DNA from: Sinomicrobium oceani
GTDB taxonomy: Bacteria > Bacteroidota > Bacteroidia > Flavobacteriales > Flavobacteriaceae
Length of the DNA: 64,000 nucleotides
Direction of reading: 5' to 3'
Assembly (NCBI RefSeq): GCF_900119185.1
Contig: NZ_FPJE01000011.1
Coordinates: forward strand, 91,938-155,937
Below are positions 8,952 through 16,890 of this stretch, in pieces. The notes under the pieces were generated by a model that did not search any database, was not told the DNA's origin, and worked only from the letters and a program-made list of their open reading frames with translations. Each line of letters opens with the position of its first letter. The stretch's first letter is position 1. Made by a program: the position numbers and the translations under genes.

Positions 8952-8990
8952 AAAAAGAGCCACTTCCATAGCTGCGAAGTGGCTCTTTTT
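8952..8990 (+). terminator. Strong intrinsic terminator after the TonB receptor
   Basis: Perfect 15-bp stem, AAAAAGAGCCACTTC with GAAGTGGCTCTTTTT, and a 9-base loop. The symmetric A and T ends allow it to work in both directions, so it can also stop the minus-strand lipoprotein transcripts. Confidence 0.9.
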
Positions 8991-9050
8991 ATGTTGTTAC
9001 CGATCACTACGGAGTAACTCTATAAGTATCTCCTTATGTATATGATCTTC

Positions 9051-9503
9051 CTATCGTTTCTCGGCATATTCAAATTTATCAAAATTCGAAGGCAGTATAT
9101 TGGTCACTTCCAGCTTGTTTGATGTTATCGTCGGTTTTGCCATAATAATACGCGTATCTTCGGTAACCTCCACATCGTGCTCGCTTCGCATGTTTACCAT
9201 GTCGATATGCAAAAGCTTAAAATGGTGTGTCCCGTTTTTCATGTTGATAATAACATATTCACCCGGCCTGATCTGTCCCATAGGCTTTTCATCCAGCCAG
9301 ATATTTAATCTTGCCGTATTGTCTGCCGTATGCAGCAGATTGGCGCCGTTATAGATAAGTACACTTCCGTTGCCCAGCTGCTCCGGCCCTACATTTTTCA
9401 GGTCCGTTTTTATAAAGGCATATTCCGATGATATCGGCTTCAATGCACAAGAACTTGCCAATGCACATACCATCAGCGCTACTACGATCTTTAGTCTTTT
9501 CAT
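9051..9503 (-). CDS. DUF2846-like lipoprotein
   Basis: 150 residues. Signal peptide with lipobox LASSC (Cys at about 19), so a lipid-anchored envelope protein. The body has IYNGANLLHTADNTARLNIW, KPMGQIRPGEYV and NGTHHFKLL: a short beta-rich domain like DUF2846, where a small molecule or peptide 'name/value' style barrel is displayed on the periplasmic side. Function is unknown in the family. It follows another lipoprotein on the same strand, 160 bases downstream, and ends against the bidirectional terminator at 8952-8990. Confidence 0.6.
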   Translation of the reverse strand: MKRLKIVVALMVCALASSCALKPISSEYAFIKTDLKNVGPEQLGNGSVLIYNGANLLHTADNTARLNIWLDEKPMGQIRPGEYVIINMKNGTHHFKLLHIDMVNMRSEHDVEVTEDTRIIMAKPTITSNKLEVTNILPSNFDKFEYAEKR

Positions 9504-9663
9504 CTCTTTTTATATTTACTTTTTAATAATCAGTTTTGTCGGCAGGCAGGCCCTTACCATACCTTGATAACGTTGTATTCGATTCGATACCTTTATCCAT
9601 AGGATTTCATAACAGGTTCTGATGATATTTCTTAAAACACTGTCTGAGGCCTGTCCCGGTATT

Positions 9664-10176
9664 TTAATGTACCAGGGTTAAGTGAGATTTCCATTGCTCC
9701 GGAATATCATTTAGCGTATAGACTTTTAATGCCCGCTCTTCTTTTTCCGTACCGACAATAATATTTTCCTGAGTTTGCATCGTTTCGTTGATAAATTCGG
9801 TATCCAATTTATACATGGCCCCCGTCGCCGGATCTACAATAAGCATCCCAATAAGTCCCCCGAATAAAATATTACCGAAATACCACCCGTCCACCTTAAA
9901 AGTAACGGGAACTGTTTTCGGTTCATATCCCGGCTTCTCCAGGAGTACCTGATAATGTGCTTTTGAAAAAAAACCACTTCCGGATTCGAGTTTTACGACA
10001 GTGGGTGTCTTTCCGATAAATACCTGTTTTCCTTTTTTGTTGGTAATCGAAACTTTAGCTTCACTTGGGGTGCTGCTAATCATAATAGGATAACTACTCT
10101 TACTTACAATACTTGCACAGCTTGTACCGATGAGCAGCATTCCCAAAAGGGCAATACGTGTAAAATTCTTATTCAT
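9664..10176 (-). CDS. Lipoprotein with PEGA-like domain
   Basis: 170 residues. Signal peptide ending in lipobox GTSC (Cys at 20). Residues about 30-85 (PIMISSTPSEAKVSITNKKG, IGKTPTVVKLESG, YQVLLEKPGYEPKTVPV) match the PEGA pattern, a surface or envelope beta-sandwich. A glycine-rich hydrophobic stretch (WYFGNILFGGLIGMLIVDP, about 105-123) could sit in or near a membrane, as in other small Bacteroidota lipoproteins annotated from this pattern. Upstream is a 410-base gap; downstream is a second lipoprotein. Role unknown. Confidence 0.6.
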   Translation of the reverse strand: MNKNFTRIALLGMLLIGTSCASIVSKSSYPIMISSTPSEAKVSITNKKGKQVFIGKTPTVVKLESGSGFFSKAHYQVLLEKPGYEPKTVPVTFKVDGWYFGNILFGGLIGMLIVDPATGAMYKLDTEFINETMQTQENIIVGTEKEERALKVYTLNDIPEQWKSHLTLVH

Positions 10177-10587
10177 GAATTACAAATTGGTTAATATATA
10201 GATTAGGTTGTTTGTTTTTACAGGGTACTGGTATGTTTCAAAAAGGGTTATCTTTTTCCGGGTCGCTAATTTTCTGGAAATATATTACTTTCCATTACGG
10301 TTTTCCATATATCTGTAAAGAAAGTTCAATTTTTTTAAGAATCGAAAGTTAAAGCCTACAATAGCAGTAAACTTTTCACCCTGTCTTCATCCTTTTTCGG
10401 AACAAACTGCTGTTCGGCAACGCCAAATGTCCATCGCAAAATCGGTTGCCGCTATTCTGTTTATACTATACTCCCACTCCTTTTTATCCCCTATCCCCAT
10501 TTCGCACACAAAATCCCGCAAAACGGCTACAGCCAGGGGCTGGCAATTACTCAATTTTGTAGTATCAAATTAAAAACAGCATTCACG
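10177..10587. other. Intergenic region between divergent genes
   Basis: About 410 bases. It must contain the promoters of the PEGA-like lipoprotein and of the SDR gene. CAATTTTG at 10552-10559 is a weak TAnnTTTG match ahead of the SDR. No RNA gene, repeat or conserved ORF was recognised. Confidence 0.4.
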
Positions 10588-11427
10588 ATGGAACACGACA
10601 AAGCAAACGAGCCGAAAGTATGGTTTATAACCGGCTCATCCAGAGGTTTCGGCCGGGTATGGACCGAAGCCGCACTGCAACGGGGCGATAAAGTGGCAGC
10701 CACAGCCAGGAATACGGACAGTATTGCCGACTTTAAAGAAAAATACGGGGATAACGCCCTCATCCTTCCCCTCGATGTTACAAAACCGGACCAGGTACAA
10801 CATGCCGTTAAGGCTGCACACGAACATTTCGGCAAGCTGGATATCGTTATCAACAATGCCGGGTATTCCCTCGTAGGGACGATAGAAGAAGCCCGGCCCG
10901 AAGACATCCGCGCCCTTTACGAAACCAATGTCCTCGGTCCCGTATCGGTTATCCGGGAGGTATTGCCCATCATGCGAAAGCAGGGTTACGGACATATTCT
11001 GGGAACCTCCAGCAATCTCGGACATTTTGTTATCCCCCTTATCGGCTATTACTGCTCCTCCAAGTGGGCGTTCGAAGCCATTCACGAAAGTCTGGCCGCA
11101 GAGGTAAAAGCCTTCGGTATCCACGTTACTATCATCGAGCCGGGAGCCTATGCCACTGAGTTCGGAAGCCAGGCATCACTCAAATTTTCCGATAATCAAT
11201 CGCAGTACGATAACCTCAGGGCCTCGGTCTGGGAAAACATCGGTCAATACGAAAAAGGTGATCCCAATGCTACCGCATCTGCAATTTTAACCGTAGTAGA
11301 TACGGCTACACCACCGTTGCGATTGTTTTTGGGAAGTCAGAACCTGGACGGTATCAAACAGACCTATGCAGACCGCATCAAGGTCTGGGAAGCCTGGCAG
11401 GACGTTGCTGTCGCAGCTCAGGGATAA
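10588..11427 (+). CDS. Short-chain dehydrogenase/reductase
   Basis: 279 residues, classical SDR. The Rossmann glycine motif is TGSSRGFGR (residues about 15-23), NNAG is at about 90, and the active-site Ser/Tyr/Lys are in GTSSNLGHFVIPLIGYYCSSKWA (Y-x-x-x-K as YCSSK). An NADP(H)-dependent oxidoreductase for a small carbonyl or alcohol is expected; the substrate is unknown. It is followed 88 bases later by an AraC regulator on the same strand. The same SDR plus AraC layout recurs at 29.3-31.7 kb with paralogous products, suggesting a duplicated response module. Confidence 0.88.
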   Translation: MEHDKANEPKVWFITGSSRGFGRVWTEAALQRGDKVAATARNTDSIADFKEKYGDNALILPLDVTKPDQVQHAVKAAHEHFGKLDIVINNAGYSLVGTIEEARPEDIRALYETNVLGPVSVIREVLPIMRKQGYGHILGTSSNLGHFVIPLIGYYCSSKWAFEAIHESLAAEVKAFGIHVTIIEPGAYATEFGSQASLKFSDNQSQYDNLRASVWENIGQYEKGDPNATASAILTVVDTATPPLRLFLGSQNLDGIKQTYADRIKVWEAWQDVAVAAQG

Positions 11428-11515
11428 TCCACCAAAAAATCAGCGACAGTCAGCCTCCTGCTTTTCTGTTGCTGATTTTTTCAGTACTTTGTACGATCAT
11501 TACACGACAACCGGG

Positions 11516-12448
11516 ATGAAAAAGAACAATCCAGCTCCGATAAAATTCGCATCGCTTGCAGAAGGCCTGAAAGCATTCGGTTTTCCGCCGCCTTTGCATC
11601 CGTTGATCACCGTGATGAACGGTATAGACAGTCCACCGGAACATCATGCCCGTCCGGCCGGGCATGTACTGACGTTTTACAAGATCGCTTTCCGTCCGAA
11701 TATAGGGGGGCTGCTGCGGTACGGACAGACCCATTTCGATTATAACGAAGGGGGCTTGTTTTTTGCCGCACCCAACCAGATCGTGGCCCCGGACGAAAAC
11801 GAACCCGGAGAAGCTCCCTGCACCCGCCGGGAAATCGCGATCCTGATGCACCCCGATTTTTTACTGCACTATCCCCTCGCAGCTAAGATCAGGAAATACC
11901 GGTTCTTTTCCTATGCCGTCAACGAGGCGCTGCACCTGTCCGAAAAAGAAAAAGACATCGTCCTCTACCTCTTCCGGAGTATCGCAGAAGAACTCGGCAA
12001 CCGCATCGACGAACACAGCCAGGATGTCGTTATCGCCCAGCTGGAACTGCTCCTCAGTTATGCCGAGCGGTTCTACAAACGGCAATTTATTACCCGTAAA
12101 ACCATCAATAATAACCTGCTGCAACAGTTCGAAGAAAGACTGAACAGCTATTTTGATGAAGAAGAACCCCTTCACCGGGGCATTCCCACAGTTCGCGACC
12201 TGGCCGACAGCCTGTCTGTTTCCCCGGGTTACCTGGGCGATATGTTACGCACCCTCACCGGGCAGAATGCCCAGCAGCACATTCACGAAAAACTCATCGA
12301 AAAAGCCAAAGAACAATTGTCCACTACCGCTTTGTCCGTCTCCGAAATTGCCTACAGCCTGGGTTTCGAACACCCGCAAAGCTTCAGCAAACTGTTCAAG
12401 ACCAAAACCAGGCAGAGCCCGCTGGAATTCCGGGCGGGGTTTAACTGA
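11516..12448 (+). CDS. AraC-family transcriptional regulator
   Basis: 310 residues from ATG 11516; an open frame upstream would overlap the SDR gene and is unlikely to be used. The N-terminal about 190 residues are an effector-type domain (PLHPLITVMNG, GGLFFAAPNQIV). The C-terminal about 100 residues hold two helix-turn-helix units (VRDLADSLSVSPGYLGDMLR and ALSVSEIAYSLGFEHPQSFS). It is closely similar to the regulator at 30817-31731, for example in QQHIHEKLI, KEQLSTT and FEHPQSFSKLFK. It probably controls the preceding SDR gene; that is inferred from position. Confidence 0.9.
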   Translation: MKKNNPAPIKFASLAEGLKAFGFPPPLHPLITVMNGIDSPPEHHARPAGHVLTFYKIAFRPNIGGLLRYGQTHFDYNEGGLFFAAPNQIVAPDENEPGEAPCTRREIAILMHPDFLLHYPLAAKIRKYRFFSYAVNEALHLSEKEKDIVLYLFRSIAEELGNRIDEHSQDVVIAQLELLLSYAERFYKRQFITRKTINNNLLQQFEERLNSYFDEEEPLHRGIPTVRDLADSLSVSPGYLGDMLRTLTGQNAQQHIHEKLIEKAKEQLSTTALSVSEIAYSLGFEHPQSFSKLFKTKTRQSPLEFRAGFN

Positions 12449-12486
12449 TGGTACAATACCGTCAGGACATTCATCCGGGTTTGCAG

Positions 12487-13728
12487 CTACGTTCTTTTCA
12501 GGCGCTTTATGGCCTTTGTCAGCGTCATCCGCTCTGGCAGGGACGGGGTCAGGGCTATAGCCTGTTTGTAATGTGCTATGGCCCTGTCACGGTCTTTACC
12601 GGCATACAGAAATCCCAGTAATGCATGGTAAAATCTGCTATCCGTAGCTTTTGTTTTTTCCGCTTCTGCAATTGCTTTTTCCTTTCCGTGCACCATAGCC
12701 AGGGCAAATATCCTGTTCCATGCGGTCAGGGGCGAAGCATCCAGCAGAACCAGCTGATCGTAAAGCGTAAGAATGTAACGCCACTTATCGCCGTCGGTTG
12801 GTGTGGTATGCCAGTAGGCAATAGCTGCCTCCAGGTGGTAGCGCGATACTTCCCCGCCGTTGGTAGCATTGACCAGGAAATAATTTCCCCGCCGGATAAG
12901 TGCTTCATCCCACAATGACCGGTCCTGTTCCTCAAAAAGGATGGTTTCGCCCTTATCATCTGTCCTCGCTTCCAATCGCGAACTCTGAAAGCACATCAAT
13001 GCCAGTAAAGCATTGGTTTGGGGCGTATCGGTACACGGATGTTCGGTGAGTACCAGGGCGAGCCTCACCGCTTCGGAACAAAGTTCTTTCCGGACCAGCC
13101 GGTTGCCGGTCCCCGAAAAGTACCCTTCGTTAAAAAGCAGGTATAGTGTTTTGAGCACAGTATCCAGTCTTGACGCCACTTCTGTTTCGCTCAACGGTTC
13201 GATACGGAAATTATCCTCACGCAGATTCTTCCTTGCCCGCTGCAGGCGCTTTTTTATGGTTTCCGGTTTGGTCAGAAAAGCATTCGCAATTTCTGCCACG
13301 CTAAAACCGCAAAGTACCTGTAGTGCCAACGCTATCTGGCTTTCGCGCGCATTGGCAGGATTGCATACGGCAAGGATCATGGCCAATTGGCTGTCGGCAA
13401 TCAGGTGCCGGTCAAATACGATAACGGGGACCTGCTCCGCTTCTCCAGGGCTCAGACGATCCCTGACCTGTGTTTCGAAAACAGTACGATGCCTGAAATA
13501 ATCCCTTGCTTTATTCTTCGCCACCGTATAAAGCCACGCCTGCGGATTTTCGGGAATACCGTGAACAGCCCAATGCTCCGATGCTTTCAGGAACGTATCA
13601 CTGGCTATATCTTCGGCTGTCTCCAGGTGCTTTAAGCCGAAATGACGGCATAAAACAGCCGTCATTTTCGCATATTCCTGCCGGAATAAATGGGGTAACA
13701 GTTCGTTATAAGGTGTTTGAGCCCCCAA
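12487..13728 (-). CDS. ECF sigma factor with long C-terminal TPR-like extension (ECF42-like)
   Basis: 413 residues. Sigma region 2 is at about 20-85 (AEDIASDTFLKASEHW, NPQAWLYTVAKNKARDYFR). Region 4 is at about 130-185 (ALQVLCGFSVAEIANAFLTKPETIKKRLQRARKNL). The remaining 220 residues are helical and TPR-like, ending LPERMTLTKAIKRLKR. This long tail and the adjacent YCII/DGPF gene are the signature of the ECF42 group, where the tail is thought to govern activity in place of an anti-sigma factor. It starts 2 bases after the DGPF gene, so the two are translationally coupled. Confidence 0.88.
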   Translation of the reverse strand: MGAQTPYNELLPHLFRQEYAKMTAVLCRHFGLKHLETAEDIASDTFLKASEHWAVHGIPENPQAWLYTVAKNKARDYFRHRTVFETQVRDRLSPGEAEQVPVIVFDRHLIADSQLAMILAVCNPANARESQIALALQVLCGFSVAEIANAFLTKPETIKKRLQRARKNLREDNFRIEPLSETEVASRLDTVLKTLYLLFNEGYFSGTGNRLVRKELCSEAVRLALVLTEHPCTDTPQTNALLALMCFQSSRLEARTDDKGETILFEEQDRSLWDEALIRRGNYFLVNATNGGEVSRYHLEAAIAYWHTTPTDGDKWRYILTLYDQLVLLDASPLTAWNRIFALAMVHGKEKAIAEAEKTKATDSRFYHALLGFLYAGKDRDRAIAHYKQAIALTPSLPERMTLTKAIKRLKRT

Positions 13729-13730
13729 TA

Positions 13731-14075
13731 CTAATCGCGTTTTAAAACTTCTCTGACCTCGATAGTTCCTCCTACCTGTTCGAAAATGGGGTTTCCTTTG
13801 GCCATGTGCACGGCCTCGTCAATACTTTCTGCCTTAACGACGATATACCCGCTGATAAACTCCTTGATCTCCGTAAAAGGACCATCCGTTACCGTGCGGT
13901 CCGTCTGTACGGTTTTGGCACTTCCCGGAGCAGGAAGCAGTGTATTGCCCTTATCGGCCAGTTTATTCTGTGCAGCTATCCCTGCCAACCAGTTCATCCG
14001 TTCCTGCATTTGCTCCGGGGAAGGTTTGAAATCGGCCATGTCTTTTAACCTGAAAATTAATGCGAATTCTTTCAT
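13731..14075 (-). CDS. YCII/DGPF-domain protein, partner of the ECF sigma factor
   Basis: 114 residues. It carries the name-giving motif in VTDGPFTEIKEFISGY, with N-terminal FALIFR and a closing V-x-EVR strand (GGTIEVREVLKRD). The family is a small ferredoxin-like fold of uncertain chemistry, regularly the first gene of ECF42 operons and the usual target and partner of that sigma factor. Only 2 bases separate its stop from the sigma factor start. Function beyond this association is unknown. Confidence 0.88.
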   Translation of the reverse strand: MKEFALIFRLKDMADFKPSPEQMQERMNWLAGIAAQNKLADKGNTLLPAPGSAKTVQTDRTVTDGPFTEIKEFISGYIVVKAESIDEAVHMAKGNPIFEQVGGTIEVREVLKRD

Positions 14076-14536
14076 TTCAATATACTTTTAACGTTCATTA
14101 TTATGACGATCGGGATGCACCGACGGGGACAATAATTCCTCTTTTTTTTAGGGTTATACTATATACACTATCATATCCGGAACGGACAATACCCCGGCTG
14201 AAGTGCTCTCTATACCCACAAGACATTTCCTTTTCCCCAGGCAGCTCTTATCATAAACTTACACATCATTTCCCGGATATTTACTATCGTCCTATCCTTT
14301 TTCAACCTACCTGTTCCGATAATTATCGGCGTATGTAATGTATAAAAAAACCATTACTTTACGTACCGTTCAACTACTTTTAATCAGGAGATCAATCTGT
14401 TAAGGCAACACCTCAAAACTATTTACCTCAAGCAAAATGCTCCGAAATACACAGGAGTAAAATAGCGATCTTTCTAAAACTGGTAACCGACGCTCCGGCC
14501 CGGATTAAAAAATTTAGCATACCCGGGAGCCGGGCT
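14076..14536. other. Intergenic region, nothing recognised
   Basis: About 460 bases upstream of the DGPF gene and downstream of the ABC-F gene. It should hold the sigma-operon promoter (minus strand). Short frames here have no recognisable product, and no repeat or RNA motif was seen. Confidence 0.4.
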
Positions 14537-16147
14537 TCAGTCCCTGTATTTTCGGGAACAGGATAATTCCATAGTTCGTGTAATACCTGTTTGTGCCAGG
14601 AAACTTTCGTCATGCGAAATAACCAGGAGTGTACCCTGGTACGCTTTAACCGCTGATATGAGGATATCTGTATTTCTGATATCCAGATTGTTTGTCGGCT
14701 CATCCAGAATAATCATATCGGGAGAACGGTTTTTCATGGTCAGACAACACAATATCAGTCGCATTCTTTCTCCACCACTTAATGCCCGGCAGGGCTTTTC
14801 CCAATCGTCTATGGTAAATAAAAAACGGTGAAGCCTGGTCTTAACTTCATGTTCTTCCAACAGATCGGTATTATATAATTGTGCCTGTTCATAAACCGTT
14901 ATTTCCTCATCGGCTAATGTATAGTCCTGATCCATATACACCGATTCATGTTCTGCTCTATACACGGTGCCCGACACCGGCTGTAACCTCCCCGTAATCA
15001 TTTGTATAAGCGTTGTTTTCCCGGAACCATTTGCCCCTTTCAGCGCAATACGCTCCCCTCCGGTAATATGAAAATTAAGATGCTTTTCCCAGAGTAACCG
15101 GCTACCATAAGCGAAATTGATGTCCGTAGCGGTGAAAAGTATTTTTCCGGGGTGCATTCGGGAAGAATTAAAATCAAAAATCATCTGGTCCCTGTCAGGC
15201 AGGACAGCCTGTAACTCCCGTAAATTTTTCGAGAGATCACCGATCCTTTCCGTATGGACATTTTTCAACTTCGATGTACTGTTTTCCGCTTTATTGCGCA
15301 ATGTGTTCATCATAATCCGGGCAACACCAGACTTTTCCTGCTTTCCTCTTCCCCGGTTATCCGACTTTTGTTGTCGTTCCGATATTTCCTTTTTCCTCTC
15401 TCTTGCTTTTCGCAATGCCTTTTCCTTACTTTGGATATCCTGGTGTAAGGCATTGTGTTCTATTTGCTTTTGCTTTATATAAAAATCATAATTACCCCCA
15501 TATACCTTTATTCCTTTTGCCCCCAACTCGTATGTTGTGTTCAAAAGATTAAGCAACTTTTTGTCGTGGCTAACGACGATCAGTGTACTTCCGGTAGACC
15601 GGATAAAGGAGTACAAAAGTGTCCTTCCTATACTATCCAGATGATTACTTGGTTCATCCAGTAGTACCAGGGGTGCCTGGTGAATGGCTATTCCTGCGAG
15701 AAAAACTCTTGTTTTCTGCCCACCGCTCAAGGTCTCCATTTTTTGTGTCAGGTCCAGATCCGATAATTGCCAATATTCAAGGGCTTCTGTACACCGGTCT
15801 GCAATTGTCCAGTCATCATGGAGGGTATGCAGGTTGTCTTCTGTGACCTTTCCTTCCAGAATTTCGTTTAAGGCACGGATTTTCTCATCAATCTGCAAAG
15901 CCTGTGCTATAGTAAGGTCATTGTATTGCCCATACGCTTGCGGAACGTAATAAAATCTGCAATCAATATTTAACTGACCTTCGGATGCATGTAATTCGCC
16001 CGCGATGATTTTTAGCAACGTAGATTTTCCTGCTCCGTTATTGCCGGTTAAAGCTACTTTGTCATGATGATGTATGGTGAAGCTGATATTCGTAAAAAGT
16101 ACATCCCTGTTAGGATGCAAATAGGTAAGTTGCTGTAAAGTCAACAT
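14537..16147 (-). CDS. ABC-F family ATPase
   Basis: 536 residues from ATG 16147 (MLTLQQLTYLHPNRD); an upstream in-frame ATG at 16180 adds 11 unlikely residues. Two ABC cassettes: Walker A GNNGAGKST and GANGSGKTT, signatures LSGGQKTR and LSGGERMR, Walker B LVLLDEPSNHLD and MIILDEPTNNLD. A charged linker (about 230-300, KEKALRKARERKKEISERQQ) joins them. There are no membrane segments, so it acts on the ribosome rather than as a transporter. Some ABC-F proteins relieve antibiotic blocks; others are housekeeping translation factors. Which applies cannot be told here. Confidence 0.9.
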   Translation of the reverse strand: MLTLQQLTYLHPNRDVLFTNISFTIHHHDKVALTGNNGAGKSTLLKIIAGELHASEGQLNIDCRFYYVPQAYGQYNDLTIAQALQIDEKIRALNEILEGKVTEDNLHTLHDDWTIADRCTEALEYWQLSDLDLTQKMETLSGGQKTRVFLAGIAIHQAPLVLLDEPSNHLDSIGRTLLYSFIRSTGSTLIVVSHDKKLLNLLNTTYELGAKGIKVYGGNYDFYIKQKQIEHNALHQDIQSKEKALRKARERKKEISERQQKSDNRGRGKQEKSGVARIMMNTLRNKAENSTSKLKNVHTERIGDLSKNLRELQAVLPDRDQMIFDFNSSRMHPGKILFTATDINFAYGSRLLWEKHLNFHITGGERIALKGANGSGKTTLIQMITGRLQPVSGTVYRAEHESVYMDQDYTLADEEITVYEQAQLYNTDLLEEHEVKTRLHRFLFTIDDWEKPCRALSGGERMRLILCCLTMKNRSPDMIILDEPTNNLDIRNTDILISAVKAYQGTLLVISHDESFLAQTGITRTMELSCSRKYRD

Positions 16148-16466
16148 AATTTCTTTCTTTAAAAATAAAACGTGTATCAAACCAAAAAACAGTCTGATTT
16201 TTTAAAGGGCCAGAAAGAAATATTTTTTCACATGTGCTATCGACTCTGCATTTTAAGTAAACAAATATACGTTTTTTTGTGATTAAACCCAATCCCCCTG
16301 ACCCCTGCGGAGAAACTACCGGACTTCACCAGCAGGCAGCCCGGTTCAAAAACGGGGGACGTAAGCCTTTCCGGCCTCTGCCCAAACCGTTCTTCTTCCG
16401 ATCAGAGAAGAGTATTGTAAAACCAGTGATACCAGTCATTTGTTCCCCGTTTTTTTAGAACTACTG
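16148..16466. other. Intergenic region between divergent genes
   Basis: About 320 bases with GC-rich patches (16300-16400) that can form local hairpins around CCGGTTCAAAAACGGG. A cobalamin-type riboswitch was considered because a TonB operon follows, but its conserved boxes are absent. No gene recognised. Confidence 0.4.
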
Positions 16467-16496
16467 TTGCCCGGCCGGACAAAATCACTACATTTG
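16467..16496 (+). promoter_or_regulatory. Promoter of the DUF6660/TonB operon
   Basis: TTG (16467-16469), a 19-base spacer and TACATTTG (16489-16496), a full match to TTG-N19-TAnnTTTG. The predicted start is around 16502-16504, which would make the first ATG (16502) leaderless; the in-frame ATG at 16511 is the alternative start. Confidence 0.7.
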
Positions 16497-16501
16497 TCTT
16501 T

Positions 16502-16813
16502 ATGCGTATAATGGTCGTCATACTGGCACTGCTAACCCTAACCTTGTCGGTCATGCCTTGCTGTGCCTTTGAAGACCCGTGTACGACAGCAACGGTTCAT
16601 TTGTGTGACGATGAGTCTCCTTCGGGCGACCATGATCCGTGCGGGAATTGTTCCCCGTTTTTCACCTGTGGTACCTGTTCCGGTTTTGTACTTCCGGCCC
16701 AGGATTTTTCCTCTGCACCCTTACCCGGGGAACATAAGGGCCTTATCATTTTCGAGCCCGTAATGCTTTCTTTTCTCCCACCATCCGATCTGCTGAGGCC
16801 TCCGCGCCATTAG
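16502..16813 (+). CDS. Small Cys-rich exported protein, DUF6660-like
   Basis: 103 residues. An N-terminal hydrophobic segment (VVILALLTLTLSVMPCCAF) is followed by a Cys/Asp/His-rich stretch with seven Cys (DPC, LCDDESPSGDHDPCGNC, FFTCGTCSGF). Such small proteins typically precede TonB receptors in Bacteroidota and are annotated DUF6660; the Cys clusters suggest metal binding, which is inference. It is 77 bases upstream of a TonB receptor on the same strand and shares its promoter. Start is uncertain between 16502 and 16511. Confidence 0.6.
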   Translation: MRIMVVILALLTLTLSVMPCCAFEDPCTTATVHLCDDESPSGDHDPCGNCSPFFTCGTCSGFVLPAQDFSSAPLPGEHKGLIIFEPVMLSFLPPSDLLRPPRH

Positions 16814-16890
16814 ATCATTACACCGTTATTCTTTATTAAGATCTTACGAAAAAAGATCAATATATTCATTTTTTATATTCCATAACATCC

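Noticed and set aside
12441-12470. Hairpin CTGATGGTA / TACCGTCAG between convergent AraC and sigma genes
   Set aside because: No T-run follows on either strand and one pair is G-U; too weak to call a terminator.
16148-16466. Cobalamin-type riboswitch ahead of the TonB operon
   Set aside because: GC-rich hairpins are present but the conserved boxes of that riboswitch were not found.
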